64,000 nt of DNA, from NCBI GenBank assembly GCA_944320865.1, contig CALUJC010000016.1:1-64000 (forward strand). Direction: 5' to 3'. Made by a program: the position numbers and the translations under genes. Below are positions 21,215 to 29,345 of this stretch, piece after piece (positions within the stretch are counted from its first letter, which is position 1; each line of letters begins with the position of its first letter). The notes under the pieces are model-generated. The model searched no databases, was not told the origin of the DNA, and saw nothing but the letters and a program-made list of their open reading frames with translations. Source of the stretch: an uncultured Bacteroides sp. (lineage in GTDB: Bacteria > Bacteroidota > Bacteroidia > Bacteroidales > Bacteroidaceae).

Positions 21215-21523
21215 TCAAGCTTCCCCCTTGATGTTGGCCAAAGATGAAAATGTACGTTCTTCGGGGATGCGGATAGGGCCAAATGCCCGCTCATACTTGT
21301 CTATATTGTCTTCTAAAGCACGCAGCAAGCGCTTGGCATGCTCCGGAGCAAGCACAATCCGCGCCTTAACGCCCGCCTTGGGTATTCCCGGCAACACGCG
21401 GACAAAATCGACAATAAATTCAGAACTGGAATGAGCTATAATAGCCAAATTGGCATAAATGCCTTGGGCAACATCTTCTTTCAATTCTATTTGCAATTGC
21501 CCGTTGTTCTCTAAATTTTCCAT
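21215..21523 (-). CDS. DUF3467 family protein
   Basis: A 102-residue protein (start MENLENNG at 21523; an ATG two codons upstream is possible). The sequence LQIELKEDVAQGIYANLAII, HSSSEFIVDFVRVLPG and RIVLAPEHAKRLLRAL is the DUF3467 family, widespread in Bacteroidetes and of unknown role. In relatives it commonly sits between rpoC and rpsL; here it is next to rpsL but no rpoC is in front, and it has its own -7 element at 21547. It may reach rpsL by read-through. Confidence 0.9.
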   Translation of the reverse strand: MENLENNGQLQIELKEDVAQGIYANLAIIAHSSSEFIVDFVRVLPGIPKAGVKARIVLAPEHAKRLLRALEDNIDKYERAFGPIRIPEERTFSSLANIKGEA

Positions 21524-21546
21524 ACACATTTTCTTTTAAAGCTGTG

Positions 21547-21554
21547 CAAAGATA
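21547..21554 (-). promoter_or_regulatory. -7 element for the DUF3467 gene, TATCTTTG
   Basis: TATCTTTG on the minus strand, 24 bases before the ATG at 21523. No clear TTTG at the -33 position. Confidence 0.55.
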
Positions 21555-21712
21555 CTAATTTCAGCGGAAAATCCACTATCATCCCATATCAAACCCACTT
21601 CACAAGGGCTAATACCTAAATGCTTGAGGTCCGGCAAGCACAAACGGTAAAGGGCAAGCAACACCACGCCCGCCACACCGAAACGCATAACGTTTACAAG
21701 AAAAATGAGGAG

Positions 21713-21753
21713 GACTCCGCCATGCCCACGCCGATAAGATAATAGGCGGAGTC
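21713..21753 (-). terminator. Probable terminator after the DUF3737 gene
   Basis: GACTCCGCC and GGCGGAGTC form a perfect 9-bp stem with a 23-base loop. On the minus strand a CTCCTCATTTTTCTT stretch follows, giving a moderately spaced T run. Confidence 0.45.
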
Positions 21754-21838
21754 TCAAACCTCATAAGTCATGCAGCAGACAACGTGATAATTGCAAGCCC
21801 TGTCTCTTTACCGATATTTATTAATGCACGAAGCTTCT

Positions 21839-22693
21839 TTACAACCGCTTGCCGCGTTCCTCAATGACGCAGTCGGCAGGCACCTTGATGTTCTCGTCGA
21901 GGGTGATGGAACCGATGGCATCGGCCACAATGCGCCCCGACATGGGGTTCTTGATGTTGGTAATACCACCCCGTATGTCCGCTTGGAGGGTGCTATACTC
22001 GAAAGCACGGTCGCAGGCAGGGTCAAACGTACAGTTTTCCAGCACCAGGTCACGGGCATAGCACAAAGGCTGCTCCCCACTGATGTGACAATTCACCAGA
22101 CGCAGGTTGCGAGAGTGCCAGCCCAGATATTCACCATTCAGCTCGGAGTCATAGATGGTGACATTCTCCACTTCCCAGAAAGCATCCTTAGTAGTAATCT
22201 TGGCATGGTGTATCTCCACATTCTTCACATACTGGAAGACATACTTACTGTCGCTCTCCAGCCCGTCCACATAAATGTCGCTGCTGAACATAAAGGGGTA
22301 AGTGCCGTCGTGTAGCCTCAGCCCCTTCACCCGGATGCGATTGCAACGCCAAAACACCTCGTCGGCATCATTCATCTGCACGTTCTCTATGTCTATGTCA
22401 TTCATCTCACGAAACATCTTGGGGGCATCGATAACGGTATCTTTCATCAGCAGATGGTCGCTATACCACAGGGCCGAACGCCCTCCCACGGCAAAATAGC
22501 AATTATCGATGGTAAACCCATGGACGTGCCAAAAGGGATAGTTCCCCTCGAAACGACAGTTGGTGGCCACAATATTGCTGCACTCCTTGATGGCCGACTC
22601 ACCCTCACGGATGATGACGTTGTCCAAATGGACATCATGCGAGGCAAACAACGGGCGTTCACCGCCAAACTCTTTGTCCTTAATCAGTTGCAT
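21839..22693 (-). CDS. DUF3737 family beta-helix protein
   Basis: A 284-residue protein built of short repeated strands of the right-handed beta-helix type, for example NIVATNCRFEGNYPFWHVHG, NVTIYDSELNGEYLGWHSRN and DLVLENCTFDPACDRAFEYS. This matches the DUF3737 family, found in many gut bacteria; the fold resembles pectin-acting enzymes but no catalytic residues are assignable. No signal peptide, so cytoplasmic. It shares a promoter with a 28-codon frame just upstream (22715-22801). Function unknown. Confidence 0.85.
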   Translation of the reverse strand: MQLIKDKEFGGERPLFASHDVHLDNVIIREGESAIKECSNIVATNCRFEGNYPFWHVHGFTIDNCYFAVGGRSALWYSDHLLMKDTVIDAPKMFREMNDIDIENVQMNDADEVFWRCNRIRVKGLRLHDGTYPFMFSSDIYVDGLESDSKYVFQYVKNVEIHHAKITTKDAFWEVENVTIYDSELNGEYLGWHSRNLRLVNCHISGEQPLCYARDLVLENCTFDPACDRAFEYSTLQADIRGGITNIKNPMSGRIVADAIGSITLDENIKVPADCVIEERGKRL

Positions 22694-22714
22694 ATTTCTC
22701 TAAGATTAATCGTT

Positions 22715-22801
22715 TTAACGCTCTATCCGTCGCCACCCCATAGTCAGCACACAGCCCGAGGCCATGACGCCCATCAACTTCACAAACGCAATGCTCTTCA
22801 T
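22715..22801 (-). CDS. Possible 28-residue small protein or leader peptide
   Basis: ATG at 22799-22801 and TAA at 22715-22717 give a 28-residue peptide beginning MKSIAFVKLMGVMASGCVLT with a basic end (WRRIER). It begins about 26 bases after a full promoter and stops 21 bases before the DUF3737 start. It has a hydrophobic middle and could be a membrane-associated small protein, a leader, or a remnant. No family recognised and no evidence that it is translated. Confidence 0.35.
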   Translation of the reverse strand: MKSIAFVKLMGVMASGCVLTMGWRRIER

Positions 22802-22826
22802 AATCTATTGTGCTTTAATTGCTTTG

Positions 22827-22858
22827 CAAAGATACTACTAACATCGGAAATTCGCAAA
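22827..22858 (-). promoter_or_regulatory. Promoter for the small ORF and DUF3737 gene
   Basis: On the minus strand TTTG (22855-22858), 20-base spacer, TATCTTTG (22827-22834): a full match to the Bacteroides consensus. Confidence 0.75.
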
Positions 22859-23237
22859 GGGAAGCCCCGGCTTTTGCCAAAGAAAACTCCGGCCTAAGCA
22901 AGGGCAAAGGTAACGCACAACCGGCAGATGGCGTGTAAACGGATTACGGAAGATACTACCCGAATTACGGAAATCCAGCACACAGCCCAAGGTCCCGCTC
23001 CCTCGCGTGTTTTTCCACATCACCCTCCGTATCTTCATCGTACCTCAGTCGTACCCCATTCGGTACTGGTTCGGTCTTTGCCCGTCGCTATGGAGCGAAG
23101 GAGGTACGACCGGGATACTTACAAAAAATGTAATAAAACCTTATCCGAACATAAGAATTGAGCTTTCCAGCAATGCCATCCTCCGCATCCCCTCACAAAG
23201 CATTGCCCGGAGAATACGAAAGAGGATTGAAAAGGAA
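22859..23237. other. Intergenic stretch carrying dispersed-repeat copy 1
   Basis: No gene recognised. It holds repeat copy 1 (23038-23097) and otherwise low-information sequence between the 3' end of the glycosidase gene and the DUF3737 promoter. Confidence 0.6.
23038..23097 (+). repeat. Dispersed repeat, copy 1 (plus orientation)
   Basis: The 39-base core 23038-23076 contains TACCTCAGTCGTACCCCATT, followed by CGGTACTGGTTCGGTC. A weaker shared tail, CTATGGAGCG, ends at 23097. Other copies are at 32818, 52360 and 63026. Confidence 0.85.
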
Positions 23238-24527
23238 TCACTCTACGGCAAAGGGAATGTTGGCCGTGGAGACAAAGCCGGTGCCGTCCAGTACATAGGC
23301 ATAAAGGCGGTAGTAGCCCGGCTCGCCGATGGATAGGGATACGCAGTTGGCATCCGTGGTCTTGACTTCCCCTACGCGGTCGGGGCGCGGTTCATAGGCT
23401 CCGCCTGTAGCAGTAATGGTAGCTTCCTTTAGGACTTCCCACACGTAGGTCAGCTTGTCGCCCTCGCGGTCGGTGGCGTCGATTACGCCCTCAAACGCCT
23501 GCCCGGCCTTGACGCGCGGCTCAAAGGGGATGCCGTTGATGGCAATGCCCTGCACCACAGGTGCGGTCTGCGCGGGCTCTTGACGGGTCCACACTCGCTC
23601 CATTGCTTCTACCATAGGAGTCTTTTCTCCCTTCAACGGCAACCCTTCTACATCATCCTCCACGAAGAGGCAGAACCAGGTGGGGGTGCGTTCCTCCTTT
23701 TGACCCCAAAGAAATACGAATGAGCCCATGCAACGAGGGTCGGCGGCAATGGCTTTGGTATAACGTTCTTCGTAGACGATACGCTTTTCCTCACTGGTCT
23801 GTTCTATCGGGGCCTTCCATTCGGTTGTTTTGGTTTCCCACCAGCCCGTTGGCCCCCACTCGGTAATGAGATACGGACCTTTGTAAGAGGAGCGGGCCAC
23901 GATATCCTTCACGTCCAGTATGCCGCCGTAGCTGTTGATGCCCACAAAGTCCAGGTCGGGTGCATACTTGGCTACCATCTCCAAGGCTCCCGGATTGTGG
24001 GATATGACCGTAGACACCAGATGACGCGGGTCTATCTTTTTGATTTCTTGTGCCAACAGGTTGACAAACTGCCAGGCCGTGGGGGTATTGGCGGCGTTGT
24101 CCAACTCTATTTCGTTGCCAATGCCCCAAGCAAAAATGCTGGTGTCGTTCTTGAAAGTCTGCGCCAGCAGTTGCACTTCCTCCAGCTTGGCTTTGCGGAA
24201 AGCCTCATCGCGGTACTGCGCCGAGTCTTTGGGCAAACCTATCCCTTGCATCACATACATGTGATTGGCACGCGCCAGCTCCAAGTCTTTTTGGATAGAT
24301 TCCACGCTTCCGCCCCAAGTGCGGAACGCATTGGCTCCGTTGGCCGAAGCCACGTCCAGCCGATTGGTGCCGCCCACACCATTAATATACATGGGCCGCC
24401 CGTCGATATACACATGCCATGCACCGCCTTCTTCCCTGACGGCTACTCCTTCGCTTGTCTCAGCGCCACCGCATCCGGCCAACATGGCAGACAGGCCGAG
24501 GGTGATAAATAAACTTTTCAATTTCAT
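23238..24527 (-). CDS. Lipoprotein glycosidase of clan GH-A type (GH2 TIM-barrel-like)
   Basis: A 429-residue lipoprotein (start at 24527, lipobox LAGC, Cys19; an upstream extension of the frame lacks a signal). After a short strand (WHVYIDGRPMYINGVGG) comes a TIM barrel similar to the catalytic domain of GH2 enzymes. Candidate acid/base Glu is in AWGIGNEIELD and the nucleophile Glu in YLITEWGPTGWWE. A C-terminal beta domain (about 330-429) follows. Likely an outer-membrane or periplasmic glycosidase or glycan transglycosylase; substrate not deducible. It stands alone, divergent from the GNAT gene. Confidence 0.75.
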   Translation of the reverse strand: MKLKSLFITLGLSAMLAGCGGAETSEGVAVREEGGAWHVYIDGRPMYINGVGGTNRLDVASANGANAFRTWGGSVESIQKDLELARANHMYVMQGIGLPKDSAQYRDEAFRKAKLEEVQLLAQTFKNDTSIFAWGIGNEIELDNAANTPTAWQFVNLLAQEIKKIDPRHLVSTVISHNPGALEMVAKYAPDLDFVGINSYGGILDVKDIVARSSYKGPYLITEWGPTGWWETKTTEWKAPIEQTSEEKRIVYEERYTKAIAADPRCMGSFVFLWGQKEERTPTWFCLFVEDDVEGLPLKGEKTPMVEAMERVWTRQEPAQTAPVVQGIAINGIPFEPRVKAGQAFEGVIDATDREGDKLTYVWEVLKEATITATGGAYEPRPDRVGEVKTTDANCVSLSIGEPGYYRLYAYVLDGTGFVSTANIPFAVE

Positions 24528-24561
24528 TGTGTGTGTTATTTTACGTTTGTACAATTCGCCG

Positions 24562-24569
24562 CAAATATA
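24562..24569 (-). promoter_or_regulatory. -7 element for the glycosidase gene, TATATTTG
   Basis: TATATTTG on the minus strand, 35 bases before the ATG at 24527. No -33 TTTG at the right distance. Confidence 0.5.
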
Positions 24570-24629
24570 ATCAATATGCCCAAAACATATTGCTCCGGAA
24601 TATTGAATTATCTCAACCGGGAAAAGTAT

Positions 24630-24637
24630 TATCTTTG
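24630..24637 (+). promoter_or_regulatory. -7 element for the GNAT gene, TATCTTTG
   Basis: TATCTTTG, 51 bases before the ATG at 24688, on the other side of the divergent intergenic region. Confidence 0.55.
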
Positions 24638-24687
24638 CACCGCCATCAGCCAAGAACCATAGACCAAATTTGAAAGGACAAGAATAC

Positions 24688-25185
24688 ATGATTACTATCC
24701 GCAAAGCACAAACAGATGATTTGGACACGTTAATGGACATCTTTGAACAAGGGAAACGCATCATGCGGGAGAGCGGCAACTTGAAGCAATGGACCAAGGG
24801 ATACCCTGAAACCGCCACGGTGCTAAAAGACATTGACGAGGGAAATTGCTACGTCTGCCAAGACGGGCAGGGCGCAGTGGTAGGCACCTTTGCCTTTATT
24901 CCAGGCAAAGAGCCTACTTATGCACGCATCTATCAAGGGGCATGGCTGGACGATATCCGGCCTTACGCCACCATACACCGGCTGGCAAGCACCGTGGGCA
25001 GCCATGGGGTAGCGGCCGCCTGCCTGGAGTGGTGCTACCGCCAAATGCCGAACTTACGGGCAGACACCCATCGCGACAACCGCATCTTGCAACACATCTT
25101 GCAGAAACACGGTTTCAGCTATTGCGGCATCATCTATCTGGCCAATGGAGACGAGAGGCTGGCCTACCAAAAAATACAGCGTTAA
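24688..25185 (+). CDS. GNAT family N-acetyltransferase
   Basis: A 165-residue acetyltransferase. ATG at 24688 gives MITIRKAQTDDLDTLMDIFE, the usual GNAT opening; a TTG six codons earlier is less likely. The fold continues with GNCYVCQDGQGAVVGTFAFI, the acetyl-CoA region HRLASTVGSHGVAAACLEWC and the end LADxH-like NLRADTHRDNRILQHILQKH then FSYCGIIYL. Cytosolic; acceptor unknown. Its stop is 11 bp from the end of the convergent helicase gene. Confidence 0.85.
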   Translation: MITIRKAQTDDLDTLMDIFEQGKRIMRESGNLKQWTKGYPETATVLKDIDEGNCYVCQDGQGAVVGTFAFIPGKEPTYARIYQGAWLDDIRPYATIHRLASTVGSHGVAAACLEWCYRQMPNLRADTHRDNRILQHILQKHGFSYCGIIYLANGDERLAYQKIQR

Positions 25186-25195
25186 CCTGCCCCGC

Positions 25196-27640
25196 CTATA
25201 GGGAGACGGCAGAAAGGGGAAGGTATTTGGCTCTTAAGTTGGCTACGCTCATGCCGGTGAAGTAATCTTCCACAAAGTCCCAGCGCTGTGCATCGTCCAG
25301 CTTATCCATGCCGAAAAACAGGGTGAACAGTTCTATTTGCTCTTGAAAAATACGCTCGTTGGCATCCAAGATAAGGTTGCGGTAGGCGTCGGAGGCGGCC
25401 AGGCTGCACAGCTGTTCGGGGGCGTTGAAGCGTACCGCCACACACGGGCTGCCACCACCTTCTACACTGAATGACAAACTATCAAGCATGGAAAGCAGGT
25501 TGAGCAACATATTCAAGTCAGAAAAAGGTGTGCAATAAAATAATAGACGGTCGCCTTTATTGCCCACGATACGTTGGGCAAACATTTTCTGGTAGCGCGA
25601 CAGCAGGAGGTCGAACCCACGGGTTACGGTAAACGACAGCTCGTTACTCTCCTTCTTCTTGGCACTGCTGATGTAACTGACACTACGCCCCTCCTCGGTA
25701 CGCGACTCCAATAAAGAACCGATGAAACGCTTTGCCGACCGTACATCAAGGTGATGTTCGATGAAAACAGCACGCAATTCTTCTTCATCAAAATGCCCCT
25801 TGTTTTTCAACAAAGCCGTCTTCATAAGTACCGTGAGGCTTTTGAACAGTGCATCCAGTTTCGTACGTATATCTGAGGCATTTTCTTTAAGCAACACGTC
25901 ATGCCTGCCTACAAGAACGGCACGCGAGCCTTCGTGCAGCGTCCCGTTGTTCAGCTTTTGCTTGAATTCTTTATATCCCAGTTCAGGAAACCGTTCTTCC
26001 CACAAGGCTTCGAGGCGTGCTTTGTACACACCATCTTCTACTTTAGTCAGATAAGCTGCATATTCGCGGGCAAAGGCATCGCCGGTTTTGTCTTGCACAT
26101 AGCCGTCTGTAAGCAAATTTCGCGGGCTGACATCAATTAAAGGCTTGCCAAAACGGCGTGCCAAGTCATCTTCCAACCACAACAAGGCTGTCTTTATCAA
26201 CTGGCCCAACTCGGCTTCATACTCCAGCTTGTTTTTGGAGCGGGGCAATTTGACCACAAACTCAAAGTCGGATAGCGACACCTGCATTTCCGGCTTCTCT
26301 CCCTTCATACGATAGACTTCTACCAGTTTCTTCAAAATCAAGTCCAATTGCTCTTGACTGATATTCCCCGTCTGGTGCAGGCGTTTCATGTAGTAGAAAT
26401 CACGTTCATGGAAATCGGTGGCCGAGATACCATATATATTGTTATCGCGGGCAGCACGCCCTATCTCCTGTATATAGTCTACAAACGTACTTGAGGGTGC
26501 CACATGGTATACACGGTCTATGTCACTGATGTCTATTCCCATCCCGAAAGCCTTGGTGGCCACAATGAGGCGCTTTTCACCCTCCTTGAATGAACGTACT
26601 ATTTCAGCCTTCTGCTCTTTGTCTTTTTTCCCGTAATACGAAGCCACCCAATGGCGGTCGGCAGGACTCACCCATGCCTTCAGTCTCATGTCAATGCCGC
26701 CTGCAAAAGGATAATACAGCAACGTTTTATGTCCGCCGAGGAAGTCTTCTATACGGGCAGAAACCACACGTTGCTTTGCCTTGTCATAGGTTTCGCCTTC
26801 TTCTATCTGCATTTGCCTGATGTCAAAACCGATGTTGTGCCGCTTTACTGTACCGACATACAGCACGCAGGGCTCCATCTGGAGCGAACGGATAGTTTCA
26901 AACACCATATCGTTATCGCCCTGCGGATTCCATACAGCCGTGGCCGTCAAGGCAAACAAGGGGAAATTGTAGGCCAAAGCCCGCTTCAGACTGTTCAGGT
27001 AGCGGCCCAAGAACCAATAATCCACCCGAAACTCCTTGCCCCAGGTAGTCACCGTATGTGCCTCGTCTACCACAACCAGCCCTATATGGCGATCGCCTAC
27101 AAAATGATGAATATCGTAAGAAAGCAGCAATTCGGGAGAAAGGTAAAACAAGTCGACCTCACCTTCGCGCACCCGGCGGTAGGCTTCGGCTTTCTGCTCG
27201 GGCGACAAATCGGACGAAGCATAGTCTACCCGTGTATAACCAGCATCCTGCAAGCTTTCCACTTGGTCCACAATCAGTGCCTTCAGGGGAGAAATCACAA
27301 TGGTCAGCATGCCATATTGCCTACCCAAGTAGATAGCGGGCAACTGGAAAAGCAACGATTTGCCCGAACCGGTAGGAGCCGTGAGCAATATGTTGCCAAC
27401 TTCTGCACGACCGGCATGGGCGGACTCAGCCTCCCGGATGACGTGCTCTATCAGCCGACCTTGCGACAGGCAGATTTTATCTTTCCCCTCGAACAGGTTA
27501 TCATAAATTTCAAGGTCACGAAAATCATCGTAGCCATATACTTCTTGCAATATGCCGCGCACCTCTGCACGGCAATCCCCGGGAACACGACGCTCAAGCA
27601 AGGCGGGCAATGGCCGGGAGGTATTATCGGGTATTACCAT
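25196..27640 (-). CDS. RecQ-like DEAH-box DNA helicase
   Basis: An 814-residue superfamily 2 helicase. Motif I is APTGSGKS (88-95), motif II DEAH (192-195), motif III LTATAVW (231-237), motif VI QEIGRAARD (391-399), and the AFGMGID element typical of RecQ is at 364-370. An N-terminal extension of about 60 residues precedes the core. Past residue 430 there is no recognisable zinc-cysteine cluster or HRDC domain, unlike housekeeping RecQ, so it is a divergent RecQ-like protein. A lipoprotein gene precedes it by 36 bp on the same strand. A role in repair or in genome defence is possible; the sequence does not decide. Confidence 0.85.
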   Translation of the reverse strand: MVIPDNTSRPLPALLERRVPGDCRAEVRGILQEVYGYDDFRDLEIYDNLFEGKDKICLSQGRLIEHVIREAESAHAGRAEVGNILLTAPTGSGKSLLFQLPAIYLGRQYGMLTIVISPLKALIVDQVESLQDAGYTRVDYASSDLSPEQKAEAYRRVREGEVDLFYLSPELLLSYDIHHFVGDRHIGLVVVDEAHTVTTWGKEFRVDYWFLGRYLNSLKRALAYNFPLFALTATAVWNPQGDNDMVFETIRSLQMEPCVLYVGTVKRHNIGFDIRQMQIEEGETYDKAKQRVVSARIEDFLGGHKTLLYYPFAGGIDMRLKAWVSPADRHWVASYYGKKDKEQKAEIVRSFKEGEKRLIVATKAFGMGIDISDIDRVYHVAPSSTFVDYIQEIGRAARDNNIYGISATDFHERDFYYMKRLHQTGNISQEQLDLILKKLVEVYRMKGEKPEMQVSLSDFEFVVKLPRSKNKLEYEAELGQLIKTALLWLEDDLARRFGKPLIDVSPRNLLTDGYVQDKTGDAFAREYAAYLTKVEDGVYKARLEALWEERFPELGYKEFKQKLNNGTLHEGSRAVLVGRHDVLLKENASDIRTKLDALFKSLTVLMKTALLKNKGHFDEEELRAVFIEHHLDVRSAKRFIGSLLESRTEEGRSVSYISSAKKKESNELSFTVTRGFDLLLSRYQKMFAQRIVGNKGDRLLFYCTPFSDLNMLLNLLSMLDSLSFSVEGGGSPCVAVRFNAPEQLCSLAASDAYRNLILDANERIFQEQIELFTLFFGMDKLDDAQRWDFVEDYFTGMSVANLRAKYLPLSAVSL

Positions 27641-27676
27641 ATATATTTATTATCTCATAAAATTGTCATCTTGCCC

Positions 27677-28141
27677 CTATTGCCACACAATAGGTACGTT
27701 GCGAAATTGCAATGCCGTAATCTTTTCATTGCTATCATCGTCCTTATCAACAGCTTTGATGCGACAACTCACCAAAGTAAATGCATCGGTATTGGGAGTT
27801 ACGCCCCACACTTCCAAATTCACTTTCTTCTGCACACCGGTGGCCACCAGCAATGAAGACTGGCCGCCGGCATAGCTCACCTGGAAACGAGTACCCAAAT
27901 GGTTTGTGGCAAAAGTTTGGTCGCCACCCATCAAGGTAATTTCCTGCGCTTCCAAACGGTGCGAAATAAGGATAGTGACATTCACTCTACGCGCTTCGGC
28001 ATTACCCGTACATGTTTCCACATTAAAAGTAAAGCCGGGAAGCCCCCCGTTGACCAGGCTGCCATAGGCTGGAAGGTCGGACACCGTGCCACACCCCGTC
28101 AGCATGAACAGGGTAAACAGTATAAACATTAGTTTCTTCAT
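27677..28141 (-). CDS. Small lipoprotein of unknown function
   Basis: A 154-residue protein with a lipoprotein signal (FMLTGC, Cys17). The rest is predicted all-beta: TFNVETCTGNAEARRVNVTI, then GDQTFATNHLGTRFQVSYAG and VNLEVWGVTPNTDAFTLVSC. I do not recognise the family. It precedes the helicase by 36 bp on the same strand and could be cotranscribed, but the products seem unrelated. Confidence 0.75.
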   Translation of the reverse strand: MKKLMFILFTLFMLTGCGTVSDLPAYGSLVNGGLPGFTFNVETCTGNAEARRVNVTILISHRLEAQEITLMGGDQTFATNHLGTRFQVSYAGGQSSLLVATGVQKKVNLEVWGVTPNTDAFTLVSCRIKAVDKDDDSNEKITALQFRNVPIVWQ

Positions 28142-28250
28142 ACTATTACATTTAATTGGTTATTATCTGATGCGAAGATATAATTTTTTCGTTAATAACC
28201 AAGCACGGAACGGATATTTTTTACCAACCTTTCGCAGGAATAGGTAATAA

Positions 28251-28293
28251 AAAAAGGATAGCAGACGCCATGCTTGCCTCTGCCATCCTTTTT
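28251..28293 (-). terminator. Terminator after the DUF2795 gene
   Basis: AAAAAGGATAGCAGA pairs with TCTGCCATCCTTTTT (one mismatch) around a 13-base loop. On the minus strand it is followed by eight T, so it should end the adenosyltransferase-DUF2795 transcript; the symmetric A/T flanks also permit action on the other strand. Confidence 0.8.
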
Positions 28294-28340
28294 ATCACCT
28301 ATTTCAAGTTGTTATAAAGCAACTTTACCGTGCCGCCCCA

Positions 28341-28562
28341 TCAATATTCGTCTTCGTTGAAAAAGAAGTCCTCTTTGCTGGGATAATCGGGCCAGATGTC
28401 TTCTATGCTTTCATAAATCTCGCCTTCATCTTCCATTTCCTGCAGATTTTCAATCACTTCCAGCGGAGCGCCCGAGCGCATGGCATAATCTATCAACTCA
28501 TCCTTGGTTGCCGGCCAAGGAGCATCTTCAAGCTTCGATGCCAATTCCAATGTCCAATACAT
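28341..28562 (-). CDS. DUF2795 domain protein
   Basis: A 73-residue acidic protein, MYWTLELASKLEDAPWPATK then DELIDYAMRSGAPLEVIENL, which is the DUF2795 pattern, ending in a very acidic tail (YPSKEDFFFNEDEY). Function unknown; small DUF2795 proteins are common in Bacteroidetes next to the adenosyltransferase gene. It has its own promoter in the 74-bp gap upstream. Confidence 0.85.
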   Translation of the reverse strand: MYWTLELASKLEDAPWPATKDELIDYAMRSGAPLEVIENLQEMEDEGEIYESIEDIWPDYPSKEDFFFNEDEY

Positions 28563-28616
28563 AGTTTCTAAGTATTAAAATTGTGAATATACAGTTGTTT
28601 ACTCTCTAATTGGCGG

Positions 28617-28646
28617 CAAAAGTATAACAAAAAATTTCACTTGCAA
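28617..28646 (-). promoter_or_regulatory. Promoter for the DUF2795 gene
   Basis: On the minus strand TTG (28644-28646), 19-base spacer, TACTTTTG (28617-28624). It overlaps the last codons of the upstream gene. Confidence 0.6.
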
Positions 28647-29200
28647 CTATTATCCCAAAATATTTCATTTTTTTTGTCCTCATGGTTCATTTTCCGGGAA
28701 AGGACGAACAGGTAATCGGACAAGCGGTTGACGTAGGCCAACAGTTCAGGGGCTATGCCTACCGTCTCTGCCAAGGCCAGAATGCGGCGCTCGGCCCTGC
28801 GGCACACCGTGCGGCATACGTGGCACACGGCCGCCCCTCGGCTCCCACCCGGCAGCACAAACGCCTTGAGGGGCGGAAGGCTTTCGTCCAGGCGGTCTAT
28901 CTCATGCTCCAACGCCTCTACTTGCGCGGGAGTGACGATGGAAGATTCATGCAATTTGGTCTTCGACTGGTCGGTGGCCAGGTACGAGCCCACCGCAAAC
29001 AGCCCGTTCTGCACCTGCCTCACAAGGGCGCAGTCGTGCCCGTCGGCCAGGTAAGTTTCCAGCAAGCCCAAGCAGGCATTCAGCTCGTCCACCGTGCCAT
29101 AGGCCTCCAGGCGGATATCCGTCTTGGGTACGCGGGTGCCCCCCACCAGGGAAGTGCACCCTTCATCGCCCGTTTTAGTATATATCATGCTTTTCTTCAT
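28637..29200 (-). CDS. Cob(I)yrinic acid a,c-diamide adenosyltransferase, PduO type
   Basis: A 187-residue ATP:corrinoid adenosyltransferase making the Co-C bond of adenosylcobalamin, the salvage step in organisms that import corrinoids. Start [14 protein letters not shown] at 29200 (an ATG eight codons earlier is possible). [19 protein letters not shown] binds [19 protein letters not shown] and the helix [11 protein letters not shown] and [20 protein letters not shown] are PduO signatures. Cytosolic. It has its own promoter and is followed by the DUF2795 gene. Confidence 0.92.
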   Translation of the reverse strand: MKKSMIYTKTGDEGCTSLVGGTRVPKTDIRLEAYGTVDELNACLGLLETYLADGHDCALVRQVQNGLFAVGSYLATDQSKTKLHESSIVTPAQVEALEHEIDRLDESLPPLKAFVLPGGSRGAAVCHVCRTVCRRAERRILALAETVGIAPELLAYVNRLSDYLFVLSRKMNHEDKKNEIFWDNSCK

Positions 29201-29235
29201 CGCGGATATGTTCTTTAAAGTCATACTTCACGACA

Positions 29236-29266
29236 CAAAGATAAAGGATGTGCATGAATATCCAAA
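29236..29266 (-). promoter_or_regulatory. Promoter for the adenosyltransferase gene
   Basis: On the minus strand TTTG (29263-29266), 19-base spacer, TATCTTTG (29236-29243): full consensus, 36 bases before the ATG. Confidence 0.75.
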
Positions 29267-29345
29267 AGAAAAAGGCCGGCATTCCTGCTCTTCTGCACAA
29301 TCCGCACTTATTTGCAGTTTAAGCACACCGACCTTTGGCTTCTTA

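Larger units (their letters stand above)
21524..21838. other. Intergenic stretch upstream of the DUF3467 gene
   Basis: Holds the DUF3467 -7 element and the hairpin at 21713-21753. A 73-codon open frame on the minus strand (21536-21757) overlaps both, has no family resemblance and runs into the promoter, so I do not call it a gene. Nothing else recognised. Confidence 0.6.

Noticed and set aside
21536-21757. 73-codon minus-strand frame
   Set aside because: Overlaps the DUF3467 -7 element and a hairpin, with no family resemblance.
26651-27856. 401-codon plus-strand frame opposite the helicase
   Set aside because: Antisense to helicase motifs I-III and runs past the gene start; no domain similarity.
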